Origin: Zeugodacus cucurbitae
Taxonomy: Eukaryota > Arthropoda > Insecta > Diptera > Tephritidae
Direction of reading: 5' to 3'
Assembly: GCF_028554725.1 (NCBI RefSeq)
Contig: NC_071667.1
Location: forward strand, 80,018,001-80,082,000
Length of the DNA stretch: 64,000 nucleotides
The notes under the pieces were generated by a model. It searched no databases. It was not told where the DNA came from and saw only the letters and a program-made list of their open reading frames with translations. Positions 50,901 to 61,611 of this stretch are shown here, in pieces (the first letter of the stretch is position 1; every line of letters starts with the position of its first letter). A program made the position numbers and the translations under genes.

Positions 50901-53900
50901 GAAAATGAGATAAAAAACTTTTCCGATTATAACAACAAACTTAATTTTTTCCAAGCTACATATTTATGTACATATATACATAACAGTACATATTTATAAA
51001 TAACGGGTGTTTTCTTAGACGTGTGGTTTCAATGAGGAAATACCTTTTTCGGAGTTGGTCTTTTTGACAGATAATCTGAATTTATACTGAGTTTGGTTGG
51101 CCGTCTCATAATGAACAGACTTTCTCGAGAACAACGATTGCAAAAAGTGGTCAGAAATTGGGCCTCTCGGTTGGAATTTATTCGAGCCAGTCGCGGCGGT
51201 CACTTGCCTTATCTCTTGGCCATAATATTATATTACATGCGTTCAATTCTTTTTGAAACTCACGAACCTAAAATAGCACCCTTTAGTATGCCAGTACATG
51301 TTGAATTGTTGTTGTATTTTATATGTAGTGTGTTTTATAGTAGCGAAACTTATTTATTCTAAGAGAAAATTAAAAACCAAAAATACCAAAGCGGAATATT
51401 CGGAAACTTGGCAGAAAAATAAGGCATTAAATCAAAATGACGGAAGTCGAAATATTGTATGTAAAAACTATGAACTTAAATATCTTTCTCTTTTCTTTCT
51501 TTTTATGCGTTCTCGAAGTTCCAAAAAATATGGAGTAGCACAAGTTTGAAGCCGCCTCAAATATTTCACTATTAAATTAAAAAAAAAAAATATTAAACAT
51601 ATGGCAACCCTCGTAAAATAAACCTTAATTCTTAAACCTCATAATTTTTCAGTTTTATTATATCTATTTTTTATTCAACAAAAAATTTTCAAACATATGG
51701 CAACAATATCGTTATTTTTGTTAAACCATCCGTGAATTTCAGCAAACCTTGGAATTTTGTGAACAAAGTAGTTTCGCTGCAAAGAAGGGCTAAAATATTT
51801 TAATACCGCCATCCATGTTGTAGAGAGTATACAAAATCAAAATTTTCAATTATTCCTTAATATAAATTTTATAAGGAACTCAAGTGATTAAGTACACAAG
51901 AACAGTAAATTTTTACTTGCTATAAATAATCATCAGCCTCTTCTGCATTTATTCGCATGGCGCTTAAGTCAGCTATTAACAGCTTTATTAAATATTTAAC
52001 TTAAGCCAATGGGATTAACACAATAAAAAGTTAGCGAAGATAAAACCATTTTTCTTTTATCGCATTGCAAATGTTTGGCAACTTTCTCGCACACCACTAA
52101 TCATAGGCAATAAACAACTTTTCTGTCGCAATGCCACTCTTGCGTGAACCATGTGCAGACCGAAAACCAAGCAAAAAAGGACATGAGTTTATGTGGCGTA
52201 AATGATTTGTATACGCAAATGTTTGTATCGATATGAGTCTTGGTAAATTAAGTATGTATGGAGACATACAAGTGGATAATCAGCACATTTAACATTAAAT
52301 TAACGTGATGACTGCGAAAGAAAAGTGCGTGAGGTGTATTTTGTCTTAGTAAAAATCATTTATTAAAGTCGAGTTAAAGAAGTTTAAGTTTCATATGAGA
52401 GTACCGCTTGATAAGTTAGTGACTATTTAAAAAAAAAATTTTACTAAATTTTCAATTAATATATAATATGTAAAAACACTTATTACATTAGGGTCACCCT
52501 TAACAGGAAAAGAAAGACAAAGTTTAGGAACAAGAACGGTAAGTCGAGCTGAACATTTTATACTCTCACAATTTATGTTTTTATGGAATTTTATTATGAG
52601 AACACACAATTTGACCCATGTATTGGGCATAATGTCAACTAGAATAACAAAATCATTATATTAGCATATAAGAGCTCCGATTTTTCTCATTTTCACCACC
52701 AAACTATATTATATCCCAGACTATACGCTCATTTCATTTTTATATCTCATATATGTATATCAGGCTAAAGCCTACCGCAAACCCTAATATTATGACCCGA
52801 TTTCACCAATTTTTGGCACACTATTTACCGGTATTTTCGATATAATTTATCCATTAGCATCGAGGTCCTCATGTTCAATATGGGACCGTGAAAATTTAGT
52901 CCGATTTTGATAATTTTTCAATTTTGTTCTAATATCTTCACTGATTCTTGCTTTATATAATGCAAGACGAACGGATCGGATGGACTTCAAAACTGAGTTA
53001 CATGAAAAATAGACGTTATTGTTAACCGATATCGCCCATTTTCCGTCGGTAATATCAGCGGGTCAAGAAAATAGTATCTATCAAATTTCACTGAAATCGG
53101 TCGAGTAGTTCCAGAGATATGGTTTTAGATCCAAAAGTGGGCGTCTGAGTTCAGCGCTTTTCAGCTACTTTTTTTTGTAAAATTTAGTATTTCTGACGAT
53201 AGACGCGCTTTTAGTAGTTAAAAAAAATTACATCTAAATATGCCCCTCCGAATTGTGATCCTCTGTACAAAAATAAATTTTCACAGCTTTATTTATGGCA
53301 TAGTTATAGCACTTGATAGGGTTTTGGTTATCGCTATTTTACGTCGGGCGTGTCAGTGGCCCGATTTCGCCCCATATTAACGCTATGATGGTGCTTCATC
53401 AAGATAAAAAATAAAAAAATTGTTTCTTATATTTAAGAACCACCCTAATGTCTATATAGATACAATATTAACTATATATTTGTGTAAAAATAATAATAAT
53501 TGAAATTACCTAAGAAAAAGCTCGCTACGTGCCGCAGTAAAGCGCGTGAAAGGTCACTGAATTTGGCACGGGAAAAAATCAAATGCATTCGAAGGCCAAA
53601 AGTCGAAATTATCATGATGCACATGAAGTGCACATATTGTTACATTAAAGGTCGTCGCTTCTGAGCAAATGTCAGTCCAACAGCCAATTTGCAAGCACAC
53701 ACTCACACACACAAACACCCATAAAATGTGAAGAGCAACAAAAGATGTGGTAATTGAACTAATGCGCGCCAAAAACGCGAATGCAGTCATGCGAATGTAG
53801 GGCACAGTGGGACAATTGCAATGAAATTACACACAAAATTTTTGATGATGTATAACGGTAAATGATGTCTGCAGAAAGAAAAATAGAAATCATTTCGTAG

Positions 53901-56900
53901 TGTCTGTAAGAGGCCTCAAGAAGTTTCAAAAAATTTAGATGGAAATAACGGATTAGAACTTAAAAGGAACTTTAAGAAACCCTACCAAAAGATTATTTCA
54001 AGAGTTGGTACAATAAATTACTGAAAGACAACTGAAGAGTACTAAAGAATTTGAAGAGTTGAACATCGTGGAGAGAGATAAATAATTGAAGAATCGCTGA
54101 GAGAACCAGAGAAAACCTGATGAAAGACGGAAACAGTTTTGAGATGAAAATTTATCGCCAGAATTGAACGAAAATCAATCAAAACATACAGTTGCGGATT
54201 CTCTGAGAAGATTCGCTTGAGAAAACTGATACATTTAAAAATTATTTAGAATAATAATTTCTGATAAATAGAGGGATCATTAAGACTTCTTAAAACGACT
54301 AAATATCTAACGAAGCTCCAGATCTTCGCACGGCTGAGACTTTATTATTTTAAAGATTTTGAAAAACATCCTTCGGAATAGAAAACACTGCTCTTTCCAA
54401 AAATTGTTTTCTTAGCCACGATTTCGGCAACCAAAAACGCTAGAGAAGAAGTGAAGAAAGCTAAATTTAAATGCAGCCCTTATGCACACAGCGGGAGTTG
54501 CATGCATACCAAGTAGTTATTTTCTATTTGCATTCTCAGCAGGAGCGCAAGATATGCAACGAACGCGAACTGCGTTCAAGCGGAAGTACGAAAGCGGCGT
54601 TTAGCAGCAACTTTTCCGCAGCGACAAAATTGAAGCGTTGATTTGTATACCGCACAACCACACCACCGAATGCACATACTCGTATATATGCAACACTTCC
54701 GCTATGCTGCTGTTTCCGGTTCCTTTTCCGCTTCCACAATTGCCTGTGTCATTGGTGTGCAACTAAGAAAAAGAATGTCGCCGCATAAAGAGCGCAATAA
54801 AATAAAATCAACCGTCGCTGGCGAACTTTATGCCATCGCGCAATCTTCTGCTGCTGCACGCTGCCTTAGCGATTTCTTCGAATGCATATGCACTTAGTTG
54901 CTTATTTTCGACGCTTTTGCAACACTTGAGTGTTAAATGTGCTCGGTGGCACATGAGCCAATTGCAATTTCGGCAAACGCGCGCTTGACATTTGCCATGC
55001 TGGAGGAGTTTGGAAGAACACGCAGCATTGCGCTCTGTCTTGTCGTGTCGCACATTTTGTAGATTATGAGGTCACGCAGCGTGTTCGCGGCAAGGCACAT
55101 ATCACACCGAAAACGCACGCTTGCAAGTGTCTATGTATTTTTATGGTGTGGCTTAGTAGCGAATATAGAATCATATTTTCAAGTTGTCCCCCTATCCATA
55201 TATGCCTGTGCATATGTCTGTGTGAGCATTTTGCTCCCAACTCACATCCCTTTGCCAAAAGTTAGTGTTTTATCACCCCAACCTTTGCGCTGTTATTATT
55301 TGAATTCTTTCGCTGCTTTCGCTTTTTTCCTTCAGCAACTTTCGGCTGTTAACTCGCTCGTACGCATCTGTCTCAGCTGATTTTTAGCGCGCAAATATGC
55401 CTTGGCGTACGTGCTCATTTTTATCGAATCAGCGTTGCTATGGTCGCGACAATTTTGCGGGAAGAAGCTAAAATATTTCATAAAAATTCAGAGAAGAGGA
55501 AAAATTTAGACGCGGAAAGAATTCGAAGGAACAGCAAATATTAAAAAATGTGTGTTTTCATACACTTTGGTTCCATGAAATTATTGTTTACTCATATATG
55601 GATACAGAGGCGGCACGCACGCATTCCTTTAAAATTGAATTCACAAAACTAAATATAGCGGTTTGTGGTGGGGACTTCGTTGAAAGCACTGAGGGGTCCT
55701 TTTTGTCAAAAAAAACTCAAAATGTTAACAAGTAAGGAAGGGCTAAGCTCGGATGCAATCGAATATTTTAAACTATCAAAATTTATTTATTTTATTATTT
55801 TAAGATAACCCACAATTTGACCCACATATTCGGACTACAGTCCACTAGAATCACGAAAATCATCATATATGTATAGCATATAAAGGCTGAGGTAATTCCT
55901 GAACCGATTTCACTCATTTTCACCACCCACCTACATCATATCCAAGATAAGATATTCACTTAATTTTGACAACATATCTCTCATATTAACCGATGTATTC
56001 GGAATAAAGTCATTGTAGTTTGTAGAAAAAAGTCCTAATTCAATTTTTTTAGAATTTTCTAAAGAAAGTATATTTTCGGTAAAAGCACTGTCATATTCGG
56101 TATCTGGGGCCTTGAAATTTGATAGTCCGATTTCGGTTATTTTAAGATGGGGTGATGTTACAGATGGATGATGTACGAGAACACGCCACTGTTGACAATT
56201 ACAACTGTGAGCTAGTAAAAGACTTCGTTTATTTAGGTTCCATCACAATCGGAGGATCACTCTTGCCAACAGGTTTTATTACAGGCTCAGTAGGCAATTG
56301 AAAAGCAGAGCCCTGTCTCGCAAAACCAAAGAAACGCTCTATAATCATACCCGTCCTGATGTATAGCGCGGAGGCATGGACGATAACCAATAAAGATGAG
56401 CACTCCTTAGGAGCTCTCGAAAGAAAAGTCCTCCGAAGGATTTATGGCCCGCTACGCGTAGGCGTAAGTAAATACCGGATTCGTTGGAATGACGAGCTGT
56501 ATTAGCTCTTCGGCGATATAGACATAAATACAATAAAATACAGCGCTGGCTGGGCAATATCGCCCGAATGGAAGAAAACACTCCAGCACGAAAAATATAC
56601 GACACGGTACCCACTGACGGCCGACGAAGAAAAGGACGACCGAAACTCAGGTGGAAGGATCAAGTGGATGTGGACCTGACGAAGCTTGAAATCACCATCT
56701 GGCGCCGTCGTACGCAATGCAGAGACGACTGGCGAAGGCTTATGGACGCGGCCAAAACCGACACCTGGTTATAGTGCCAATTATAAGGAACGTAGCCGCG
56801 GATGTGAACCGATTTTGCGTATTTTTAAACTACATCAATGGGATGTAAACACAACATTATGAACCGAATTGCGTTCAAATTGTGACCTCAAATTCCTAAG

Positions 56901-59900
56901 GTCATATGTTTACGGTGCCAAGTCCAAGCAGTCTTACGTACAAACAGACATCCAGATTTCAACTCGTCTCGTCAACCTGATCTGTTTGATATACATAAGT
57001 ATATTTAACCCTTCATCTAACACACCCGCTTAGTGTTAGGACTTATAAACAACCGTTAGGTGAACAAAACTATTTACTATCTGTGCAACAGGTTGCGAGA
57101 GTATAAAAAGTCCAAGCAACAAGACGCGACCAGCAATATACGCCTTAAAGCTAATAAAAACTTTAGAGCCGCTGGTCTTGAAGAGATTGCGGACTATATA
57201 GCTCTAAAAAGTCGACAGTACAGAGTTAGAATTTCATGGTACGAAATGCTGGATACCTCTAACCTTTATAAAAACTTTAAGCAGGGAAATTAAATAATTG
57301 AAATATCAAAATTGGTAATTAAATTTTTAAATGATGAAAGATATATAATACATATTATACATTTCGGGAATGGTTGACCAGAAGTAGAAAACGAATACTG
57401 AGGTCAAGAAATGATAAACTGAAGCTAAACAACTGAAGACTTATAAAGGATTGTATCGGTCTTAAGACAACTCCTTTTATATCTGCCGTTCTTTTAGGCA
57501 AACTTTTCTAATTCTATTTTAAAGCACCCGTTATTCGACACAATCCACCAATTTCGGACTACTATAGTGATACAATTACCTGAATCAAGTAATAATTTGC
57601 CAACTGAGTATCGCTTCTCAAGCACTAAAACTACATTAGCATCCTCTTCGGAGCTGCCTAATGCGCTTATCTAATGTAAGCACTTTAAATGCATTTACTC
57701 AGCGACACTCATCCACACATACAAGGGATAATGCATAATGCAAGTCGGCGACACGTGGGCAATTTCGTAAACCAGCAATAAACCACTTGTGTATTGCTGG
57801 AGCTGCACTCAAGAACACAACGGTTAATTTCGTGCATTGATAACAAACTTTGTTCGGGTCTCCAGTGTCTGCGCTTAGACTGATGCCTGCTTGCAGAATG
57901 CAGCAGTGTAAAAATTTCCCAACGGATGGTACAACAACAATGCATGCAACAATGCAGCAAGACAATACATATTCGGTGCAAAACAACAATTGTTACATGG
58001 TTGTAGTACTTCAAATCCCAAAGGGTAAGCCGACATGGACCCTACGCATTGTATTGTTGGTTGAAACGCAGCCAAAGGTATGCACTTGATATGCAACCCG
58101 TGCAAACTTCGAAGAATTATGTGGAAATTGCGTGCAAAAAGGCAAATTCAGCGTTTCAATGGTTGCCGCATGACTCATCTTCGGCAAGTATGTTGTAGGC
58201 TGAGCTATGGACGTTTCCTCATATTTTGCCGTATATGAAATCGGTTGCTGCATGAACGGAGTAGAGCTTAGCTAACGCGGACAAATTCACAATGCATGCA
58301 TTTGGAAGAAAGAGGGCACCACATGCACGAAAGTAGCAAAATACTAGGCTGGATCCGGTTGTCAGTATGTATGCTTTTGGCAGTCCTCATTTTCAATTCA
58401 TCACTTCGCATTCACCAGTTGCCATTCGATTTGTTTGCAGCATCATTAACACGTTAAGTCGCACGAAAATGCAAACACACATGTCTACAGATACCGTTGT
58501 TGCACGAATCTTTGCAGCCTTCCGACAAAACATTCACCCTTAACGGCTCATATTCATGCATTCAGTGGTGTTGTTGTTTTGTACAAGCTCTTTTGCTCAA
58601 TTACTGTGCCGTGAAACTGTTCAAGTTCTCGCCTCAACTGTGTCTGCGATAATTGCTATTTGCGGAAGGTTGTTGCATGCCCTTTTAATCAGCGAATGCA
58701 ACCAGAGATTATGAAGGTACGCCCTTTTTCTGGTTGCGCTCCATAAGACACGTCAAGATGAACTGAATTCACTGGAGGAGCTCCATAAGATACTTAATTT
58801 TACACATACGAAGCCATTGCGAAGGCGCTGCCAGGTCCACCCACAATTAACTAGAGTTGATTCATGAGATCCAGTATGATATTAGCCATCTCATGGAATA
58901 ACAATCAAAGGTTGATCAGGACTCATCTCTTAGACCTGTATAGATGACTTGGATTATAAAATCTTTAAACATGGTCATAAATGAAGCTTAGGACTCAGTT
59001 AGAAGATCTTTAGCTTATGCCCCGAGGAAATGTATCATTTATAATATGAGCAACAACAGATAACAACCCTCAGATCTGACCTATTCCCAATAGCATTCAG
59101 CGTCTGAGCAGAAGAGCCTCGGACCCTCAGGTAAACGTGGAGGGTTCTATAAGAGTTAAAAAGTCAGACTGATCTTTTCTTTGAACTTTGATCTATGACT
59201 ATAATGTTGATAAATTTTTTCGATACACTTTCCCGATATGCCGAATTCACGCCATGGTTTTAAACACAAATCAATCATATTTTTGAGAGATGTTGAAGGT
59301 TCTTCTGTTTTAATTTGTATTAGAACGGGTCAGGAATTGTATAAAAAGGTCAATAATGTCAAAAATACCGTTAATGATTTGACACTGGCTTTCTGATGGG
59401 TCTAAGAGTAGACCATAAACAAATTTTATGTTGTTGTTGTAGTCGCTATCCAGCCATGCTTCAACTGACAAGCATTTATAAATTGTCATCGAAGCCATCT
59501 AAAGATAAAAGAGTCAAAAAACTAGGTGTATCGACGAGGTCGGACTAAAGGGAAAGGAGTGTTAGGTGGGGAGGGTTAAATAGGTGGTTAGTGGCATGTG
59601 GGACATATGTTGGGGTCTAGTTGGGTTCTACTACAGTATCTAGGTTGTTATTTTGTTCTACAATTTAAAATTTCTTTGAGACCCCTATATATGAATCTCG
59701 GTGGTCTCACATCCGCCTAATCTGCTGTAACCACGATTCCATTAAAGAATTAAAATTATGCTTTGCTACCTCAAATACTACCGCCTCCGTCCCACCTCGC
59801 CTCATTTGAGGAACAAATACTCGAATGCTATCTTCATTTTCTGCAGCTGTTGCTTCTGATTTTGAATTTTCAAATCTTAATCACTTTGCTGGCACAAATT

Positions 59901-61194
59901 GAAAACCAACTTGTACGATTACCATATCGTGTTGTTGTTGTTATTGATGTTGTACACTCGAATTTGCCCATATTATTATTGACTTGCAACCACTGGTTGA
60001 CAAGCTCAACGATTTCATAAGTGATTGCATAATTAAAATGACAATCTCACAGAAGAAATTTGAAGCACACACACAGACACAGGGCACAGCGCATAGAACG
60101 GTAGGATGGTAGAAACGGGGCACAAATTAAAAATGCAGCACTACTACGGTACACTCATCAACAGCAGTGCCGAGCCGAGCAGAGCTGAGTAGTGCAGTGC
60201 AGTACAAGCGCTGCGACATGGCACAATGGAGCGCACTGGCAAATTGTAGTGGTGTCGTTTTTAATTAATTCCCACAAGGAATTCCCAAGGATGCTTCAAT
60301 ATGCAAGTTGCAAACACGCCGGAGGCAAAAGCCTTGAACAACAACAACAACAGAACTTGTTTACGTTCCACTAAATTTAGAAGTGAAAATTCTGAAAGAA
60401 TACTTTAATGCACGTAAGCTCACCTTCTCCTCTTCCGGTGTTGCTGCTGTCGACTCCACCTTAGCCATACAGGCTGCCGAGCCACCTGAACAACCCAAGC
60501 CGTATTTCGGCACCAACGGACGACAGACGTTGAGGAAGAACTGCAAAGCAAGAAGGAATGTATGTTAATATGTATGCCGAGATAGATATGAAGAACTTGT
60601 TGGCATGAAAATGAAATGTTTAACTGCTGCTACTGTGCTGATGGCTGGATTTGTGCGCAAGCAGGAGCAGACATTATTTGACAATGAACTTCTGCAACAG
60701 CTGCGTCAACCACCACCACCACCGACAGCCGCACAACTCAATTTGCTGGCGTCTCACCTTGGTCGATTTGGGCACTTGTTGTTCCGTTATCGATGCGTTA
60801 TTAATTTCGGCTTCATAGTTGTCGGTTGCACTAATCAATGGCGTCAAATCGACCACCTCCTCACCGGTGCCGTCCTCCGAATGCTCCACATACACTTTGA
60901 CTTTGCACGCAATCTGCTCATGACAAGCCAATGGTGTTTGAAAGTGAATTAGTAGTTGGCAATTTTTATTTTCGATTATTTTCGGACCCAATGCATTGCT
61001 GGTGTTCACTGTGCCATTGTCTTTAGTGGCATTGTTGGCGCAGACAAACTCAATACGAGTCGACCACTTCGTTTGGCCATCACAAAGTGCTCCATCGGTG
61101 TACAGCAAATACGGTGAGCCAGAACGATCGGCACGTAGTTGTGTGTTGGCCTGGCCCATGCTGGTGGTTTGCTGATTCTCGAAGAGGCAGGAGC
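38896..61194 (-). CDS. Lerp: Lerp-like lysosomal enzyme receptor (partial), six internal exons
   Basis: Exons in order on the minus strand: 61194-60758, 60540-60424, 45274-45128, 42787-42608, 42476-42362 and 38963-38896. Every junction is GT-AG and in frame, giving about 354 residues. The product has MRH repeats as in the cation-independent mannose-6-phosphate receptor and its insect relative Lerp, which sorts lysosomal hydrolases between the trans-Golgi network and endosomes. MRH signatures include ALCDGQTKWSTRIEFVCA, FFLNVCRPLVP, GCSGGSAACM, YEFQWSTNVICPSHLC, FTLNICGKNR and VQLRLICSGDTKRVINY, with regular cysteine pairs. Drosophila Lerp has ~886 residues with five repeats, so this is the middle portion. 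The first exons should lie beyond 64000. The membrane span and tail should lie below 38896 but were not identified. The largest intron is 15.1 kb and full of transposon debris. The Lerp name rests on domain pattern and the neighbouring Toll, not on alignment. Confidence 0.8.
38964..42361. other. Lerp-like intron v (3.4 kb)
   Basis: AT-rich intron sequence with a CT-rich tract (39718-39776). Short frames on either strand (for example 40196-40420, 40698-40973, 41047-41328) have no recognisable domain. No transposon was identified here. Confidence 0.45.
42362..42476 (-). CDS. Lerp: Lerp-like exon v
   Basis: 115 bp. It enters in phase 0 and leaves after one base. Acceptor CTCATTTAG, donor CCATGTG|GTGAGT. 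Encodes FTLNICGKNRIAETDY, then LVNLFFTTDAPC. It is separated from exon iv by 131 bp. Confidence 0.83.
42608..42787 (-). CDS. Lerp: Lerp-like exon iv
   Basis: 180 bp, phase 0 at both ends. Acceptor CTTCATTACAG, donor ATGAAG|GTTAGC. Encodes the start of the next MRH repeat, CQYEFQWSTNVICPSHLC, then TCEIINDDIKLNYKLKN. Confidence 0.85.
42788..43864. other. Lerp-like intron iii, proximal part
   Basis: CAA- and CACA-rich sequence with no gene. A dense stretch of AACAGCAACA-type words lies at 43380-43470. Confidence 0.45.
43865..44380. repeat. Tandem duplication, two copies of ~190 bp at ~322-bp period
   Basis: CTTCAAGCACACTTTCGAAA near 43892 recurs as CTTCAAGCATATTTTCGAAA near 44214. Each is followed by TGTGATAGATC, a cACGATAAA.ATTG stretch and CTTTAAAGAT. 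It lies inside the Lerp-like intron iii. Confidence 0.65.
44381..45127. other. Lerp-like intron iii, distal part
   Basis: Contains a (CT)n microsatellite at 44441-44455. The rest is unremarkable AT-rich sequence without coding signal. Confidence 0.45.
45128..45274 (-). CDS. Lerp: Lerp-like exon iii
   Basis: 147 bp, phase 0 at both ends. Acceptor TTCCGTTTCAG, donor GGTGTG|GTAAGT. Encodes SLGFPMASLVASN, LRYLRGSTCP and LSSRIQFNCDMLAGV. This is the C-terminal half of an MRH repeat ('l.Y..G..C.......i.f.C'), completing the repeat opened in exons i-ii. Confidence 0.82.
45360..45650. repeat. Direct repeat, ~148-bp period, with a third copy elsewhere
   Basis: TTGGAGAGTG followed by CGAACAAACAACTGGTATAA occurs at 45371 and again at 45519, each followed by a related TCCAAACTAAAT stretch. 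A related inverted copy (GAATCGAACAAATAACTGG on the minus strand) lies at about 62214-62252. This is therefore a dispersed element rather than only a local duplication. It lies inside the 15-kb Lerp-like intron. Confidence 0.65.
45651..46379. other. Lerp-like intron ii sequence, no gene seen
   Basis: Overlapping minus-strand frames of 68-133 codons at 45497-45914 are T-rich and share no domain with known families. Confidence 0.4.
46380..47555 (+). mobile_element. Non-LTR retrotransposon 3' region (RNase H), interrupted
   Basis: The left part reads RASVLALSSLTVRSRLIK, then after a frameshift LIWVPGLCGIAENCMGDKLA (RNase H 'WVPGH.GI.GN..ADeLA'). The right part, after the insertion at 46569-47016, resumes in frame as RSGTYVSLIVARKHIG and continues to a VGVLTGHCQV-like motif. 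It ends near 47550 in CCGTACAACCTAACCC, a typical 3' end for this class. The element is decayed apart from the insertion. Confidence 0.75.
46569..47016 (+). mobile_element. 5'-truncated RTE-like retrotransposon insertion with target duplication
   Basis: The inserted piece starts inside the C-terminal reverse-transcriptase region (ATTCCCGTCCTACTTTACGG = IPVLLYG). It carries the tail LGVFERKVLRKIYGPL, RLRWLGYVVRMDESAPALKV, LRWKDQVERDLASLGITNW and stop TAA at 46978-46980, and ends in an (AAG)n tail at 47001-47016. AGCTTGCA flanks it on both sides (46561-46568, 47017-47024). This is the signature of target-primed reverse transcription with 5' truncation. The frame downstream of the IPVLLYG motif is largely intact, so the insertion is relatively young. 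Confidence 0.85.
47556..49189. other. Lerp-like intron ii sequence, no gene seen
   Basis: Contains a (CAG)n run at 48388-48406 and CAA/CACA-rich stretches at 47960-48240. No coding signal. Confidence 0.4.
49190..49530 (+). pseudogene. Tc1/mariner-type transposase fossil
   Basis: Frames on the plus strand read SIFSDEAHFCLNSFVNSQN (first catalytic Asp in SDEAHF), then NHRVVQETPLH, then IIVPYFFRNEERIAVTIISE and ELYFEQDGAS (second Asp). Order and motifs match the same family as the elements at 15264 and 51003. Stops and shifts break the frame. No inverted repeats were located. Confidence 0.75.
49531..51002. other. Lerp-like intron ii sequence, no gene seen
   Basis: AT-rich, with ATATGTATGTA words at ~50185-50225 and 50740-50765. 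No coding signal. Confidence 0.4.
51003..51283 (+). mobile_element. Tc1/mariner-type MITE, 281 bp, with fused transposase ends
   Basis: The left end ACGGGTGTTTTCTTAGACGT and the right end, read inverted, AAGGGTGCTATTTTAGGTTC are imperfect inverted repeats, flanked by TA at 51001-51002 and 51284-51285. Inside, MNRLSREQRLQKV appears to be N-terminal transposase sequence joined directly to RNWASRLEFIRASRGGHLP, the C-terminal end of this family. An internal deletion has removed the catalytic core. Confidence 0.8.
51284..52555. other. Lerp-like intron ii sequence, no gene seen
   Basis: AT-rich. The open frame that crosses from the MITE at 51003 ends at 51362 and has no independent meaning. Confidence 0.4.
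52556..53410 (+). repeat. Dispersed TIR repeat family, copy D
   Basis: Begins ATTTTATACTCTCACAATTT and shares in order CACAATTTGACCCATGTATT, AGACTATACGCTCATTTCA, ACTGAAATCGGTCGAGTAG and AATATGCCCCTCC with copies B, C and E. Truncated at the 3' end. The open frame seen in copies B and C is broken by several stops here. Confidence 0.65.
53411..55726. other. Lerp-like intron ii sequence, no gene seen
   Basis: An evenly composed section at 54480-55400 has frames on both strands without a recognised domain. The rest is AT-rich. Confidence 0.4.
55727..57106 (+). mobile_element. Dispersed TIR repeat family, copy E, with nested insertion
   Basis: Begins AACAAGTAAGGAAGGGCTAA and ends TTGCGAGAGTATAAAA, so both family termini are present. 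The sequence follows copy B to ~56155. An RTE-like fragment (56160-56772) then interrupts it, and the repeat resumes at GGATGTGAACCGATTTTGCG and carries on to the 3' terminus. Confidence 0.7.
56160..56772 (+). pseudogene. RTE-like retrotransposon C-terminal fragment, decayed
   Basis: Frames read LVKDFVYLGSITIGGS, then IIPVLMYSAEAWTITNKDE, LGALERKVLRRIYGPLRV, then (shifted) KGRPKLRWKDQVDVDLTKLE and DDWRRLMDAAKT. Motif order is the same as in the insertion at 46569 but it extends further 5'. It has internal stops and at least two shifts. It lies inside repeat copy E, so it inserted after that copy. Confidence 0.8.
57107..60423. other. Lerp-like intron ii sequence, no gene seen
   Basis: Mixed composition. 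Frames at 57850-58089 (+), 59310-59498 (-, preceded by an acceptor-like TATCTTTAG) and 59763-60020 (+) were examined and show no known domain. Confidence 0.4.
60424..60540 (-). CDS. Lerp: Lerp-like exon ii
   Basis: 117 bp, phase 0 at both ends. Acceptor TTGCTTTGCAG, donor GAGAAG|GTGAGC. Encodes FFLNVCRPLVPKYGLGC and GGSAACMAKV, the 'y.lNvCrpL...C.gg.aaC' core of an MRH repeat, then the acidic EEEK. Confidence 0.85.
60758..61194 (-). CDS. Lerp: Lerp-like exon i (most 5' seen)
   Basis: 437 bp. Acceptor CTACCCTTAG|GC, donor CCAAG|GTGAGA. It enters after one base of a codon and leaves in phase 0. It begins SCLFENQQ, the end of a preceding MRH repeat. It then opens a new repeat (YLLYTDGALCDGQTKWST ... 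IEFVCANN ... NCQLLIHFQTPLAC) and continues to VPKSTK. Potential N-glycosylation sites occur in NNATKDNGT and NNASI. Confidence 0.85.
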
Positions 61195-61611
61195 CTAAGG
61201 GTAGATAAGGAAATGAGAATTCAAATTTTTGATTTGGTAAAAAGTGAAATTAAAGTATTTTTATTAAATTAGTTAGAGATAAGACTTATTCGAATTTTCG
61301 AAAATAGTTAATTAAAGTTATCGATAAAAATGTTTCTCGATACCCTAAAAATATATATACTCCCAGTAATGAAAATGTTTAGACCAAAAGGCTTCATTTT
61401 ATTCTAGCTTCCACTTTTTATAATAGTTTTCCTTTTGTTCTATTTTATAACTTTAAATTCAAGGTCTCGTAAAGAGACCTCTATTGAGATTTGAAATTTT
61501 ATTTTAGATGCTTGGAAAAGTGTGTAAAATAAAGAGGTTTCAGATCCCGTATAACTTTTAACCAAACACCTCAATAAATTAGATGTTAGTTTGAGCCATT
61601 CTGAATATTTT
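61195..61611. other. Sequence upstream of Lerp-like exon i, probably intron
   Basis: AT-rich, no coding signal. It must be intronic because exon i begins in the middle of a codon and of an MRH repeat. Confidence 0.55.

Noticed and set aside
59310..59498. 62-codon minus-strand frame directly after an acceptor-like TATCTTTAG
   Set aside because: It lies in the 15-kb Lerp-like intron, has a stop instead of a donor, and contains no MRH motif. A chance acceptor is likely.
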